Positions 7,421 to 15,550 of a stretch of 34,985 nt of DNA are shown piece by piece. The notes under the pieces are model-generated. The model did not search any database. It was not told where the DNA came from and saw only the letters and a program-made list of their open reading frames with translations. Numbering within the stretch: the stretch's first letter is position 1; every line of letters starts with the position of its first letter. This stretch comes from Thermoproteota archaeon (GTDB taxonomy: Archaea; Thermoproteota; Methanomethylicia; Methanomethylicales; JAGHCH01). The position numbers and the translations under genes are program-made. The stretch spans positions 1 to 34,985 of the forward strand of contig JAGHCH010000005.1 of assembly GCA_021160575.1 (NCBI GenBank), in the 5' to 3' direction.

Positions 7421-8611
7421 ATGTCGCTGGAGAGATTTAGGGAGATACGAAGAGAGGTGCATGAGGATGAAGTTATCAACTTGAACCCCATTCAGCGGGG
7501 AGGCGTTCTGACTCCGGCTGCTCGTAGAGCTTTGGTGGAGTTTGGAGATGGGTATTCGATCTGTGATCGCTGTCCTCCCAAGACTCCTAGGCTCGATATG
7601 ATTGAGAGACCTCCTGTAAAGTCGTTCTACGAGGAGCTGGCAAAGTTTCTCGGTTTAGATGTGGCGAGAGTTGTGACTAGGTGTAGGGAGGCGATGTTCA
7701 TAGCCTTATACATGCTCGGTGATAGAGGGGGCTACGTGGTTCTCGATAGCTTGGCCCACTACTCAACATACCTTGCAGTGGAGCTGGCTAGGATGAAGGT
7801 GAAGGAAGTACCTAACACTGGCTATCCGGAGTTCAGAGTTGAGGTTGAAAAGTATAAGGAGAAGATTGAAGAGGTAATTGATGAAACTGGCGATCCGCCG
7901 GTTGCCGCTGTCTTGACGCATGTTGACTCCTATTACGGGAATTTAGCTGATGCGAAGGCTGTTGGGGAGATCTGCAAGAGGTATGGAGTGCCCTTCATCT
8001 TGAATGCTGCCTACACAGCTGGAGTAATGCCAGTTAACGGCAAAGAACTTGGAGTAGATGTTCTGGTGAGTAGTGGTCATAAGAGCTGGGCTGCTTCAGC
8101 CCCCACAGGCATTCTGGCTATGACGGAGGAGATGGCACAACGTATCTTGAAGACCTCTGAGATCAAAGGAGATCTTACTGGGAGAAGCTTCCCGGTAAAG
8201 GAGCTTGGCCTTCTGGGCTGCACTGTTATGGGGGCGCCTCTCGCCACTTTGATTGCAAGCTTTCCAGATGTTGTGGAGAGAGTTAAAAGATGGAGTGAAG
8301 AACTGGAGAAGGCCCGCCACTTTGCCAGTGAGATGGAGAAGATTGAGGGAACTAGGCTTTTGGGAGTAAAGCCTAAGATGCACACCTTGATGCACTTCGA
8401 ATCCATGGGTTTCTACAAGGTTTCTCAAAGCCATAAAAGAAGAGGCTTCTTCCTCTACGATGAGCTGAAGAAAAGGAAGATTTACGGAATCCAGCCCGGC
8501 TTAACGAAGCACTTCAAGCTGAATACCTATGGCTTAAGCTGGGATCAAGTGAGATACGTAGCCTCGGCATTCAAGGAGATAGCGGAGAAATATGGTTTAG
8601 AGGTGGTCTAG
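7421..8611 (+). CDS. pscS: O-phospho-L-seryl-tRNA:Cys-tRNA synthase (SepCysS)
   Basis: INLNPIQRGGVLTPAARRALVEFGDGYSICDRC N-terminus and PLP-Lys region SSGHKSWAASAPTGIL typical of SepCysS; SD AGGTGAG before ATG. Confidence 0.92.
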   Translation: MSLERFREIRREVHEDEVINLNPIQRGGVLTPAARRALVEFGDGYSICDRCPPKTPRLDMIERPPVKSFYEELAKFLGLDVARVVTRCREAMFIALYMLGDRGGYVVLDSLAHYSTYLAVELARMKVKEVPNTGYPEFRVEVEKYKEKIEEVIDETGDPPVAAVLTHVDSYYGNLADAKAVGEICKRYGVPFILNAAYTAGVMPVNGKELGVDVLVSSGHKSWAASAPTGILAMTEEMAQRILKTSEIKGDLTGRSFPVKELGLLGCTVMGAPLATLIASFPDVVERVKRWSEELEKARHFASEMEKIEGTRLLGVKPKMHTLMHFESMGFYKVSQSHKRRGFFLYDELKKRKIYGIQPGLTKHFKLNTYGLSWDQVRYVASAFKEIAEKYGLEVV

Positions 8612-9948
8612 GCGAACTCTAAGTAGTGTTCGTACTCCCACTGAGTGATCTTGGTGCGGGTCTCCGCCCATGAACCTTCGCTCTCTATGTAGGACTGCCA
8701 CTCCTTGGTCTTGAGCTCTACTAGCTTGTTAGCTACGTGGTCGCCTAACGCTCTCCAGATCACCTTGTCCTTCTTGAAAGCCTCGATAGCCTCCTCGAGG
8801 CTGCCTGGGAGAACCTTTATGCCGTGGCGCTCCAGCTCCTCTTCTGAAGCATGGTAGATATTGCCTTGGTATGGTTCTCCGGGATCAATCTTGTTCTCTA
8901 TGCCGTCCATTCCAGCAGCGATCACGGCGAGGATGCCTAGGTAGGGGTTCATTGAGGGATCAGGATGCCTATACTCGACGCGCATGGCCTTCTCGTAGCC
9001 GAGATAGTAGACTGGCACTCTCACGAGTGTGGAGCGATTAGCGTAGCCCCATGCTACGTAGACTGGAGCTTCATATCCAGGGAGGAGTCTCTTGTAGGAG
9101 TTGACGAGCGGCGCTACTACAAGGGACATTCCTCTTGCATGCTCAAGGAGACCGCCTATGAAGTACTTAGCAGTTTCAGAAAGACCTTCACCTTTTTCGG
9201 CGAAGAGGTTCCTTCCCGTCTTGACGTCGGTGAGGCTTAAATGCACATGGCAGCCGCTGCCGTTGATCCCCCAGAAAGGCTTAGGCATGAAAGTGGCTAT
9301 TAATCCGTGCTTCTTAGCTATCGCCTTAACAGCACTTTTAAAGATGACAAGATTGTCGGCAGTGCGTAGCCCATCAGAATGGCTAAAGTCTACTTCATGC
9401 TGCCCGATGGCTACTTCGTGGTGGGATTTATCGAATTTAAACCCTATGGATTCAAGGATTTCAATAATCTCTCTCTTAAGCAGCTCACCTTCATCAAAGG
9501 GAGGCAAGTCACAATATCTCCCAGCATCCATAGGCACTGGCGGAGACGCTTTTCTTACGAAGAAGAACTCGGGCTCACAGCCAACATTAACTACTACACC
9601 GTACGCTTCCCTGAGTTTTTCCAGGTAGCTCTTGAGCAAACCCCTAGGATCCCCCTCAAATGGCTTGCCATCTGGGTAGAAGACATATGAAAGAGCTAGC
9701 CAAGTACAGTTATCTTCCCACGGAAGAGATATGAGAGCTGAAGAGTTAGGCTTCGCTACCATGTCACTTCTATGAATTTCAACAAAGCCGGGAATAGAGG
9801 AGCCGTCAAAGCCAACGCCTCTACTGAAAGCAGCATTAGCTTCGTAGCTTCTTAGAGTTATTCCCCTAAGGTGCCCATGAATATCGATGATACCTACTTT
9901 GAGGTATTTGGCCTCCGAAGGCAGAGGACTGCTTTTAATGGAGTTCAA
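8608..9948 (-). CDS. glnA: Glutamine synthetase
   Basis: GVGFDGSSIPGF, EPEFFF, HHEVAIGQHEVDF, GINGSGCHVHLSL, YRHPDPSMNPYL motifs; TTG start preceded by GGTGATC SD. Confidence 0.95.
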   Translation of the reverse strand: MNSIKSSPLPSEAKYLKVGIIDIHGHLRGITLRSYEANAAFSRGVGFDGSSIPGFVEIHRSDMVAKPNSSALISLPWEDNCTWLALSYVFYPDGKPFEGDPRGLLKSYLEKLREAYGVVVNVGCEPEFFFVRKASPPVPMDAGRYCDLPPFDEGELLKREIIEILESIGFKFDKSHHEVAIGQHEVDFSHSDGLRTADNLVIFKSAVKAIAKKHGLIATFMPKPFWGINGSGCHVHLSLTDVKTGRNLFAEKGEGLSETAKYFIGGLLEHARGMSLVVAPLVNSYKRLLPGYEAPVYVAWGYANRSTLVRVPVYYLGYEKAMRVEYRHPDPSMNPYLGILAVIAAGMDGIENKIDPGEPYQGNIYHASEEELERHGIKVLPGSLEEAIEAFKKDKVIWRALGDHVANKLVELKTKEWQSYIESEGSWAETRTKITQWEYEHYLEFA

Positions 9949-10132
9949 CCCAGATCACCAGCTCGGCTGAATCTCCTTGCTCCACATCATGCCAGAGAGA
10001 AGGATCTGTGCAAGTATTTAAGTGTTTATTTAAACAATTTTGACATTATTCCCAGTTTTCTTGAATATTGTTTTATAGGAGCAGAGGCAGTGGAGGACTA
10101 GCTAAACTCTTAGCGGAATCCTTGAGGAATAC

Positions 10133-11347
10133 TTGAACAAAAAGCAAGCGTTTCGAAAAGAGAGCGAGGAAAGTTTAAGTGGTGAAGATGCTAGTTTGGT
10201 GAGAAGGCGGTGCGTCTTGGCTATAGATGAGGAACTAGGCTTCGTGGTAACTCCTTGGGAGGTTAGAGGAGAAGTAGACTACGGCAAGCTCATCAAGAAG
10301 TTTGGAGTGGAACCCCTCACGAGAGAGCTTCTTCAAAGAATTGAGAGGCATGCAGGATATCTACACCTCTACTTGAGGAGAGGACTCTTCTTCGCTCATA
10401 GAGATTTAGGCTTATGGCTGGACTCCTATGAAAAGGGAGTGAAAGTCGTTCTCTACACTGGAAGAGGACCCTCTGGAAGGACACATATAGGGCACCTAGT
10501 ACCATGGATTTTCACAAAATATCTTCAGGATGCCTTTAAGGCAACACTTTACTTCCAGGTAACGGATGATGAAAAGTTTCTAGTTAAGCAAGAACTCACG
10601 ATGGATGAGGTGGAGAGGTACTCCTATGATAATGTCCTAGATGTGATAGCTGTAGGCTTCGATCCGGAGAGGACTAAAATGTTCATCGACACCAAGTATG
10701 CGAAGACCCTCTACAGGATAGCCGTGGAGGTAGCGAAGCATGTCACCTTCTCCACGGCTAAGGCAACCTTTGGTTTCACGGAGAGCTCCAACATAGGGAT
10801 AATATTCTTCCCGGCCATCCAAGCAGCACCATGCTTTCTAGCTCAGTATTTGGAGGGGAAAGATGCGCATGTACTCATTCCATGTGCAATAGATCAAGAT
10901 CCCTACTGGAGAATCGCTAGGGATGTAGCTCCAAAGCTGGGCTTTAGAAAGCCAGCAGGTATCTTCAGCAAGTTTGTCCCAGGGCTTATCCAGGGAGGGA
11001 AGATGAGCGCCAGCATTCCAGAGAGCAGCATCTTCATGACAGACACGCCAGAGGAAGCCGCCAAGAAGGTGTGGAATGCCTTTACTGGAGGGCAGCCCAC
11101 AGTAAAGGAGCAAAGGGAGAAAGGAGGAAACCCCGATATTTGCACTGTCTACTACTACTTCTACTTTCTCTTTGAAGAAGACGACAAAGTAGTGGAAGAG
11201 CTTTATCAGCGCTGTAGAACTGGAGACGTTATATGTGGGGAGTGTAAGAGGAAGTTGGCAGAGAGAGTGGCTAAATTCTTGGAGGAGCATCAAAGGAGGA
11301 GGGAGAGAGCAAAAGACTTAATTGACAAGTTCTTAGTGGAGGATTGA
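10133..11347 (+). CDS. trpS: Tryptophanyl-tRNA synthetase (class I, archaeal type)
   Basis: GRGPSGRTHIGHLVPW (HIGH), TDDEKFLVK, AIDQDPYWRIARD, GGKMSAS (KMSKS). Start uncertain (TTG). Confidence 0.92.
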   Translation: MNKKQAFRKESEESLSGEDASLVRRRCVLAIDEELGFVVTPWEVRGEVDYGKLIKKFGVEPLTRELLQRIERHAGYLHLYLRRGLFFAHRDLGLWLDSYEKGVKVVLYTGRGPSGRTHIGHLVPWIFTKYLQDAFKATLYFQVTDDEKFLVKQELTMDEVERYSYDNVLDVIAVGFDPERTKMFIDTKYAKTLYRIAVEVAKHVTFSTAKATFGFTESSNIGIIFFPAIQAAPCFLAQYLEGKDAHVLIPCAIDQDPYWRIARDVAPKLGFRKPAGIFSKFVPGLIQGGKMSASIPESSIFMTDTPEEAAKKVWNAFTGGQPTVKEQREKGGNPDICTVYYYFYFLFEEDDKVVEELYQRCRTGDVICGECKRKLAERVAKFLEEHQRRRERAKDLIDKFLVED

Positions 11348-11350
11348 ATA

Positions 11351-11791
11351 TTGCCACGTGGCAGAGCGGCTAGGATAGCCAAGTTTGCTGGTATTTTCTT
11401 CATGGTTGTGCTGATTCTAAGCGCGGTGCTGGGATTCCTATACCCGATGGTGAGCAGAGGGGAGAAAGCTCCCGCAAGCACGCCGGAGATAGAGGAGAAG
11501 CTCAACGCGCATAAGCCCTTTATCATCTACTTCAGGTATGAGAAGAGCCTTGCTTGTAGTGAGCAGGATAGAGAGCTTTTGAGAGCTATTTACCCAGATT
11601 ATGCTTGGAAGATTGATTTAGTGGTCATAGAGTACGGCAACGACACCGTGAAGGTGTTTAAGGACTATGGAATTCAGGGCGTGCCCTCACTGGTTTTTGT
11701 TGACAAGGAAGGATACATAAAGTACATCTTCAAAACGCAGCTCGTGAAAGCGGACACCATTAAGAAGGTGCTTGCTCAACTGGTTTCGTAG
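11351..11791 (+). CDS. Membrane-anchored thioredoxin-fold protein with single active-site-like Cys
   Basis: N-terminal TM segment, then thioredoxin-like FIIYFRYEKSLACSEQDRE...YGIQGVPSLVFVDKEGYI (cis-Pro loop); TTG start 3 nt after trpS stop. Confidence 0.6.
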   Translation: MPRGRAARIAKFAGIFFMVVLILSAVLGFLYPMVSRGEKAPASTPEIEEKLNAHKPFIIYFRYEKSLACSEQDRELLRAIYPDYAWKIDLVVIEYGNDTVKVFKDYGIQGVPSLVFVDKEGYIKYIFKTQLVKADTIKKVLAQLVS

Positions 11792-13434
11792 AGCATCTGT
11801 CTTCGATAGATGCCCTCCACTCTCTTCAAGGTGTCTATTTCATCTGGCCCCTTATCTGGTCGTAGTCTCTTGATTCGCGGGAAGCGGAGAGCAAAACCAC
11901 TATCATGTCGATCGCTCTTCTGAATGCCGTCGAAAGCCACCTCGATAACTATTTCTGGTCTAACCAGGACCCGCATTCCCAGATCCTTTATCACCATGCT
12001 CTTCAATCTCTCAGAGAGCTCAAGCATTTCCTCATCAGTTAGCCCAGAGTAGGCTTTGCCTATCACTCTGAAGCGCCCTTCATCATCTCTCACTGCAAAG
12101 ATGTAGTCGGAGAGGATGCCAGCTCTCTTCCCATGCCCATACTCGGCGCCCACTATGACCACATCGAGGGTGTCCAGCTCCTTTTTAAGCTTCAACCAGT
12201 GCTTTCCACGTCTCCCTAGAATATAGGGAGAGCCTGGATCCTTCACGACTAGTCCTTCAAATCCCTCAGCTTTACTCTTTTCAAATAAAGTTCTCAAGGA
12301 GGCGACGTCCTTGACTTCATGCATTTCAGAGAGGTGCACATTATCTGGAAGAGATAGCTGTTCAAGGATTTGCCTTCTCTCAGCGAGCGGCTTGTCTACT
12401 ACAGGAGAGTCCCCGTAGTATAGGACATCGTAGAGGAATAGATGTAGTGGAATCTCCTCAAGAAGTCTTCTGGTGATCTTCTTCCGGTGGAGTCTTCTCT
12501 GCAGTACTTGAAATGGGAGCGGTTTGCCATCTCTCATAGGCAAGATTTCTCCATCAAGGATTAAAGTACCTGAAATCTTCTTAACGGCTTCCACGATTTC
12601 GGGGAAGAAAGCCGAGACCTCCTCTAGCCTTCGAGAGAAAATACGGATGGTGCTGCTCTTCTTATGTATCTGCGCTCTAGCGCCGTCATACTTAAAGTCT
12701 GCTAAGACTGGCTTCTTGAAGTACTCTATGACCTCTTCAGGGGTTTGAGCAGTTTCAGCTAGCATGAAGCCAGCTGGCTTTAGTGGCGTCACTTTAACAT
12801 TGTGGAGCTGTTTTTGCTTGGCTAGCACAGCGACTTCCCCTAGGTCGTTGATCGCTAGGGAGGCATTGCGAACTCTCTCCAAGGGCTCGCCAAAGGCGGA
12901 GGCTATTGCTTCCTCAATTAACCCCTCGATGGCACCTATGCGCAATTCAGAGGTGAGAACCTTGACTATGTACTTAGCCTCTAGAGGAGTTGCTGAGAGA
13001 AGGAGGCCTCTAAGTATTGTGGAGCGCATGGTTGCAGCCTTAGCTCCTGAGATAGAGGCAATCTTGTCGAAGGCGCGGTATACTCGCTGTAAGGTTAGGG
13101 GTTCCATGAGAAGCTGAGCTTGAGCACGCTTGGAGAGCATGTGGAAGATAGTCTCGCCTAGATCGCCGTACTTCTTGTAGGTCTCGTAAAGCTGCAGCTC
13201 GTCGGCTCCTGTGATTTCAAGGATTATCGATGCTATGGTGCTGTAGCCTACATTGGGATCCCTGGGATCACCCTTGGGAAAAGCCCTGCCAGTTAGGAAG
13301 GTTACAGCTATTCGTAGGTCAGGATCAGCGAGTTTTCGCAGATATTCTGCTAGGATGGCCACCTTCTCTATCTTACTTGATGTAGCCTTTACGCGTTCGC
13401 AAGTTTCAGCGAAGTCTTTGAAGCTGCCTTGCAA
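11776..13434 (-). CDS. lig: ATP-dependent DNA ligase
   Basis: FKYDGARAQIHKKSSTIRIFSRRLEEVS (KxDG nucleotidyltransferase motif), LDGEIL, EGLVVKDPGSPY, WLKLKKE. Confidence 0.95.
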   Translation of the reverse strand: MQGSFKDFAETCERVKATSSKIEKVAILAEYLRKLADPDLRIAVTFLTGRAFPKGDPRDPNVGYSTIASIILEITGADELQLYETYKKYGDLGETIFHMLSKRAQAQLLMEPLTLQRVYRAFDKIASISGAKAATMRSTILRGLLLSATPLEAKYIVKVLTSELRIGAIEGLIEEAIASAFGEPLERVRNASLAINDLGEVAVLAKQKQLHNVKVTPLKPAGFMLAETAQTPEEVIEYFKKPVLADFKYDGARAQIHKKSSTIRIFSRRLEEVSAFFPEIVEAVKKISGTLILDGEILPMRDGKPLPFQVLQRRLHRKKITRRLLEEIPLHLFLYDVLYYGDSPVVDKPLAERRQILEQLSLPDNVHLSEMHEVKDVASLRTLFEKSKAEGFEGLVVKDPGSPYILGRRGKHWLKLKKELDTLDVVIVGAEYGHGKRAGILSDYIFAVRDDEGRFRVIGKAYSGLTDEEMLELSERLKSMVIKDLGMRVLVRPEIVIEVAFDGIQKSDRHDSGFALRFPRIKRLRPDKGPDEIDTLKRVEGIYRRQMLYETS

Positions 13435-13516
13435 AGCTGCGATACCCTCTACTGAGTAGTTAGTTAGGTTATCCGAGAAAAGTAGTGTGCTGCAAATGAG
13501 GATGATAAAGAGGATT

Positions 13517-13768
13517 TTAAGGAGAGCCTATCAAGGTGGTGGTGCGGATAATCCCGGGAATTCTGCGTATGGAGGAGACCACTTCATCGAGCACTTTCAT
13601 GTCTCCGACTTCTATTCTCACGATGACATCGTACTCTCCATAGACTACGTGACAATCGGTTACTCCGTGAAATTTCTTGACCTCTTTGGCTATAGCAGAC
13701 TCTCTTCCAAGCTCGGTAACTAGAAGAATATAGGCGACAATACCTTTTTCGGACACAATGTTCACCAT
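13517..13768 (-). CDS. Stand-alone Lrp/AsnC ligand-binding (RAM) domain protein
   Basis: MVNIVSEKGIVAYILLVTELGRESAIAKEVKKFHGVTDCHVVYGEYDVIVRIEV...IPGIIRTTTLI; no HTH; ATG at 13768 preferred over the track start 13936, which reads antisense to ubiX. Confidence 0.8.
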   Translation of the reverse strand: MVNIVSEKGIVAYILLVTELGRESAIAKEVKKFHGVTDCHVVYGEYDVIVRIEVGDMKVLDEVVSSIRRIPGIIRTTTLIGSP

Positions 13769-13828
13769 TAATGATGTGCGGAGCAATGCTCTTAAACTTT
13801 GTTGCCTCGATAGAAGTGGGATGTCAAG

Positions 13829-14398
13829 ATGAAGGTCGTTTTGTGCATAACCGGAGCCAGCGGTGTAGTCTACGGCGTTAGAATTCTTGAAGAGTTGGCT
13901 AAGAGGGGGCATGAAATCGATCTCATCGTGACGCAAGAGGCAGAGAAGCTTCTAAGCTATGAAGTTGGAATAGAGGTGGAGGAGTTAAAGAAATGGGCGT
14001 CGCACCTATACCGTGAAGACTACTTAGAAGCGCCCATTGCCAGCGGCTCACAGAAATTTGATGCTCTAGTTATTGCCCCTTGCAGCATGAAGACAGCCGC
14101 GGGCATCGCGCACGGATATGCCGAGAACTTGGTGTTGAGGACTGCAGACGTGGCCCTCAAGGAGGGTAGAAAGCTGATACTGGTGGTTAGAGAGGCCCCC
14201 CTCAACGCTATTCACTTGGAGAACCTCTTGAAGCTGTCAAAGATAGGAGTTCACGTAGTTCCAGCCGCTCCAGGATTCTATGGAAGACCTAGAAGCGTTG
14301 AAGATCTGGTCAACTTTATTGTGGGGAAGGTGTTGGATCTCCTAGGAGTGGAGAATGACCTTGCTCCTCGCTGGAGTGGCTTTCACTCTTCTGGATAG
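13829..14398 (+). CDS. ubiX: UbiX-family flavin prenyltransferase
   Basis: VVLCITGASGVVYGVRILEELAKRGHEIDLIVT, SGSQKFDALVIAPCSMKTAAGIAHGYAENLVLRTADVALKE, LVVREAPLNAIHLENLLKL. Confidence 0.93.
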   Translation: MKVVLCITGASGVVYGVRILEELAKRGHEIDLIVTQEAEKLLSYEVGIEVEELKKWASHLYREDYLEAPIASGSQKFDALVIAPCSMKTAAGIAHGYAENLVLRTADVALKEGRKLILVVREAPLNAIHLENLLKLSKIGVHVVPAAPGFYGRPRSVEDLVNFIVGKVLDLLGVENDLAPRWSGFHSSG

Positions 14399-14759
14399 TG
14401 CTGATGAGCTCATGTACACATTCCTCGGAGTGCTCAATAAGCTTCTCAATATCCTCTCTTGAAGCATTTTCCACGTGAATTCCCACAACTGCAAGGCATG
14501 TTCTACCCAGACTTCTCGAAATCAAGGAAGCTGCCTTAACAGCCACTAAGTAGTCCTTATGCCGTGGAAGTGAAAAGGCTACTGGGGGATTGCCCTCTAT
14601 AGAAAGGGCAAATCCCCCTATGTGCGGCTTTTCTCCACCACATATGATGATGAGGTAGTCCTCGCCCACTTTGATAAGGAAGGCGGATACCTGAAGTCTG
14701 CCTTCTCCTTTGCGGATGTAGAGAAGTGAGGTGCTGTCAGACCTGCGTGGGGTAATCAT
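14316..14759 (-). CDS. LpdD-like putative prenylated-flavin chaperone
   Basis: CGGEKPHIGGFALSI...HKDYLVAVKAASLI...GIHVENASREDIEKLI, resembling the LpdD-like domain (recalled, not searched); convergent with ubiX. Confidence 0.62.
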   Translation of the reverse strand: MITPRRSDSTSLLYIRKGEGRLQVSAFLIKVGEDYLIIICGGEKPHIGGFALSIEGNPPVAFSLPRHKDYLVAVKAASLISRSLGRTCLAVVGIHVENASREDIEKLIEHSEECVHELISTIQKSESHSSEEQGHSPLLGDPTPSPQ

Positions 14760-14830
14760 CCTCGAACCTCATTGGACTGAGAGTTCACATCATCCAGCAG
14801 CTGTTAATAGGTTTGAGTTAGAGATTAACA

Positions 14831-15550
14831 TTGCGTTTTAAGTTAAGTGAAGCTTTAGTAGTGTTGGTTGTCAATTCCTTATTTACAAGGCATTTAGTTG
14901 GGTGGATGCGCTCATTGATTACGTGGATCGTGATGATACTTGGAGCGGTCCTAGGCTTCGCCTCCGTTTCCACTCTTACAAGGGCGAGTTTAACCACCCT
15001 GACCAATCAGCTGGCTATGAGAGAAGGAATCTCCTTAGCAGTGGCTCAAGTGGTTATAGGCATGCTCCCTGTGAGAGTTTTTTTAGGAATCGTCACTATG
15101 TCTCTTGGCTTCATCATCCATGGGCTTTTCCCAGTGATTGAGAAGTATCAACATTACATTATGCCCATTCTAGGCACAGCACTAGTTATCTATGGGTTAT
15201 CTAAGAGCGGACTCTTCGCATGGTGGTTAAGCGAGGTCGAGGTGAAGTTGATCAGCGGCATGCCCTCCTACAACTTAGCAGTGACCGGATTAATGTCCTC
15301 GGTGCTTCCTAACGGCCCTATGGTATACGCTATGGCCTTCGGCATGCTAACCTTTCCTGAGCATGCGCTGCTCCTCTTCCTAGTTAGCGCGGCGGGAAGC
15401 GGCGTCGCTTTGGTGATCTTGGCTTTTAAGGCTCGCTCCTCAATGGAGACGGGCATGTCTTTCGTTGACATAGAGCTTCTAGTGAGGCTTACTGGTGTTA
15501 TGCTGTTGACCATGGGCTTCGTGCTGATAGCGTGCATTAAACTTTTTTAA
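14831..15550 (+). CDS. Polytopic membrane protein (possibly DsbD/TauE-like exporter fold)
   Basis: 239 aa, about six hydrophobic segments, MSSVLPNGPMVYAMAFGMLTFPEHALLLFLVSAAGSGVAL; TTG start. Confidence 0.55.
   Translation: MRFKLSEALVVLVVNSLFTRHLVGWMRSLITWIVMILGAVLGFASVSTLTRASLTTLTNQLAMREGISLAVAQVVIGMLPVRVFLGIVTMSLGFIIHGLFPVIEKYQHYIMPILGTALVIYGLSKSGLFAWWLSEVEVKLISGMPSYNLAVTGLMSSVLPNGPMVYAMAFGMLTFPEHALLLFLVSAAGSGVALVILAFKARSSMETGMSFVDIELLVRLTGVMLLTMGFVLIACIKLF

Noticed and set aside
10023-10034. GTTTA-TT-TAAAC inverted repeat upstream of glnA
   Set aside because: AT-only short arms in an AT-rich promoter region; more simply a TATA-like element than an operator.
13769-13936. N-terminal extension of the Lrp-like ORF (MRHDEIDFMPPLSQLFKNS...)
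   Set aside because: It reads antisense to the ubiX 5' end and does not resemble an HTH; ATG 13768 gives a clean RAM domain.
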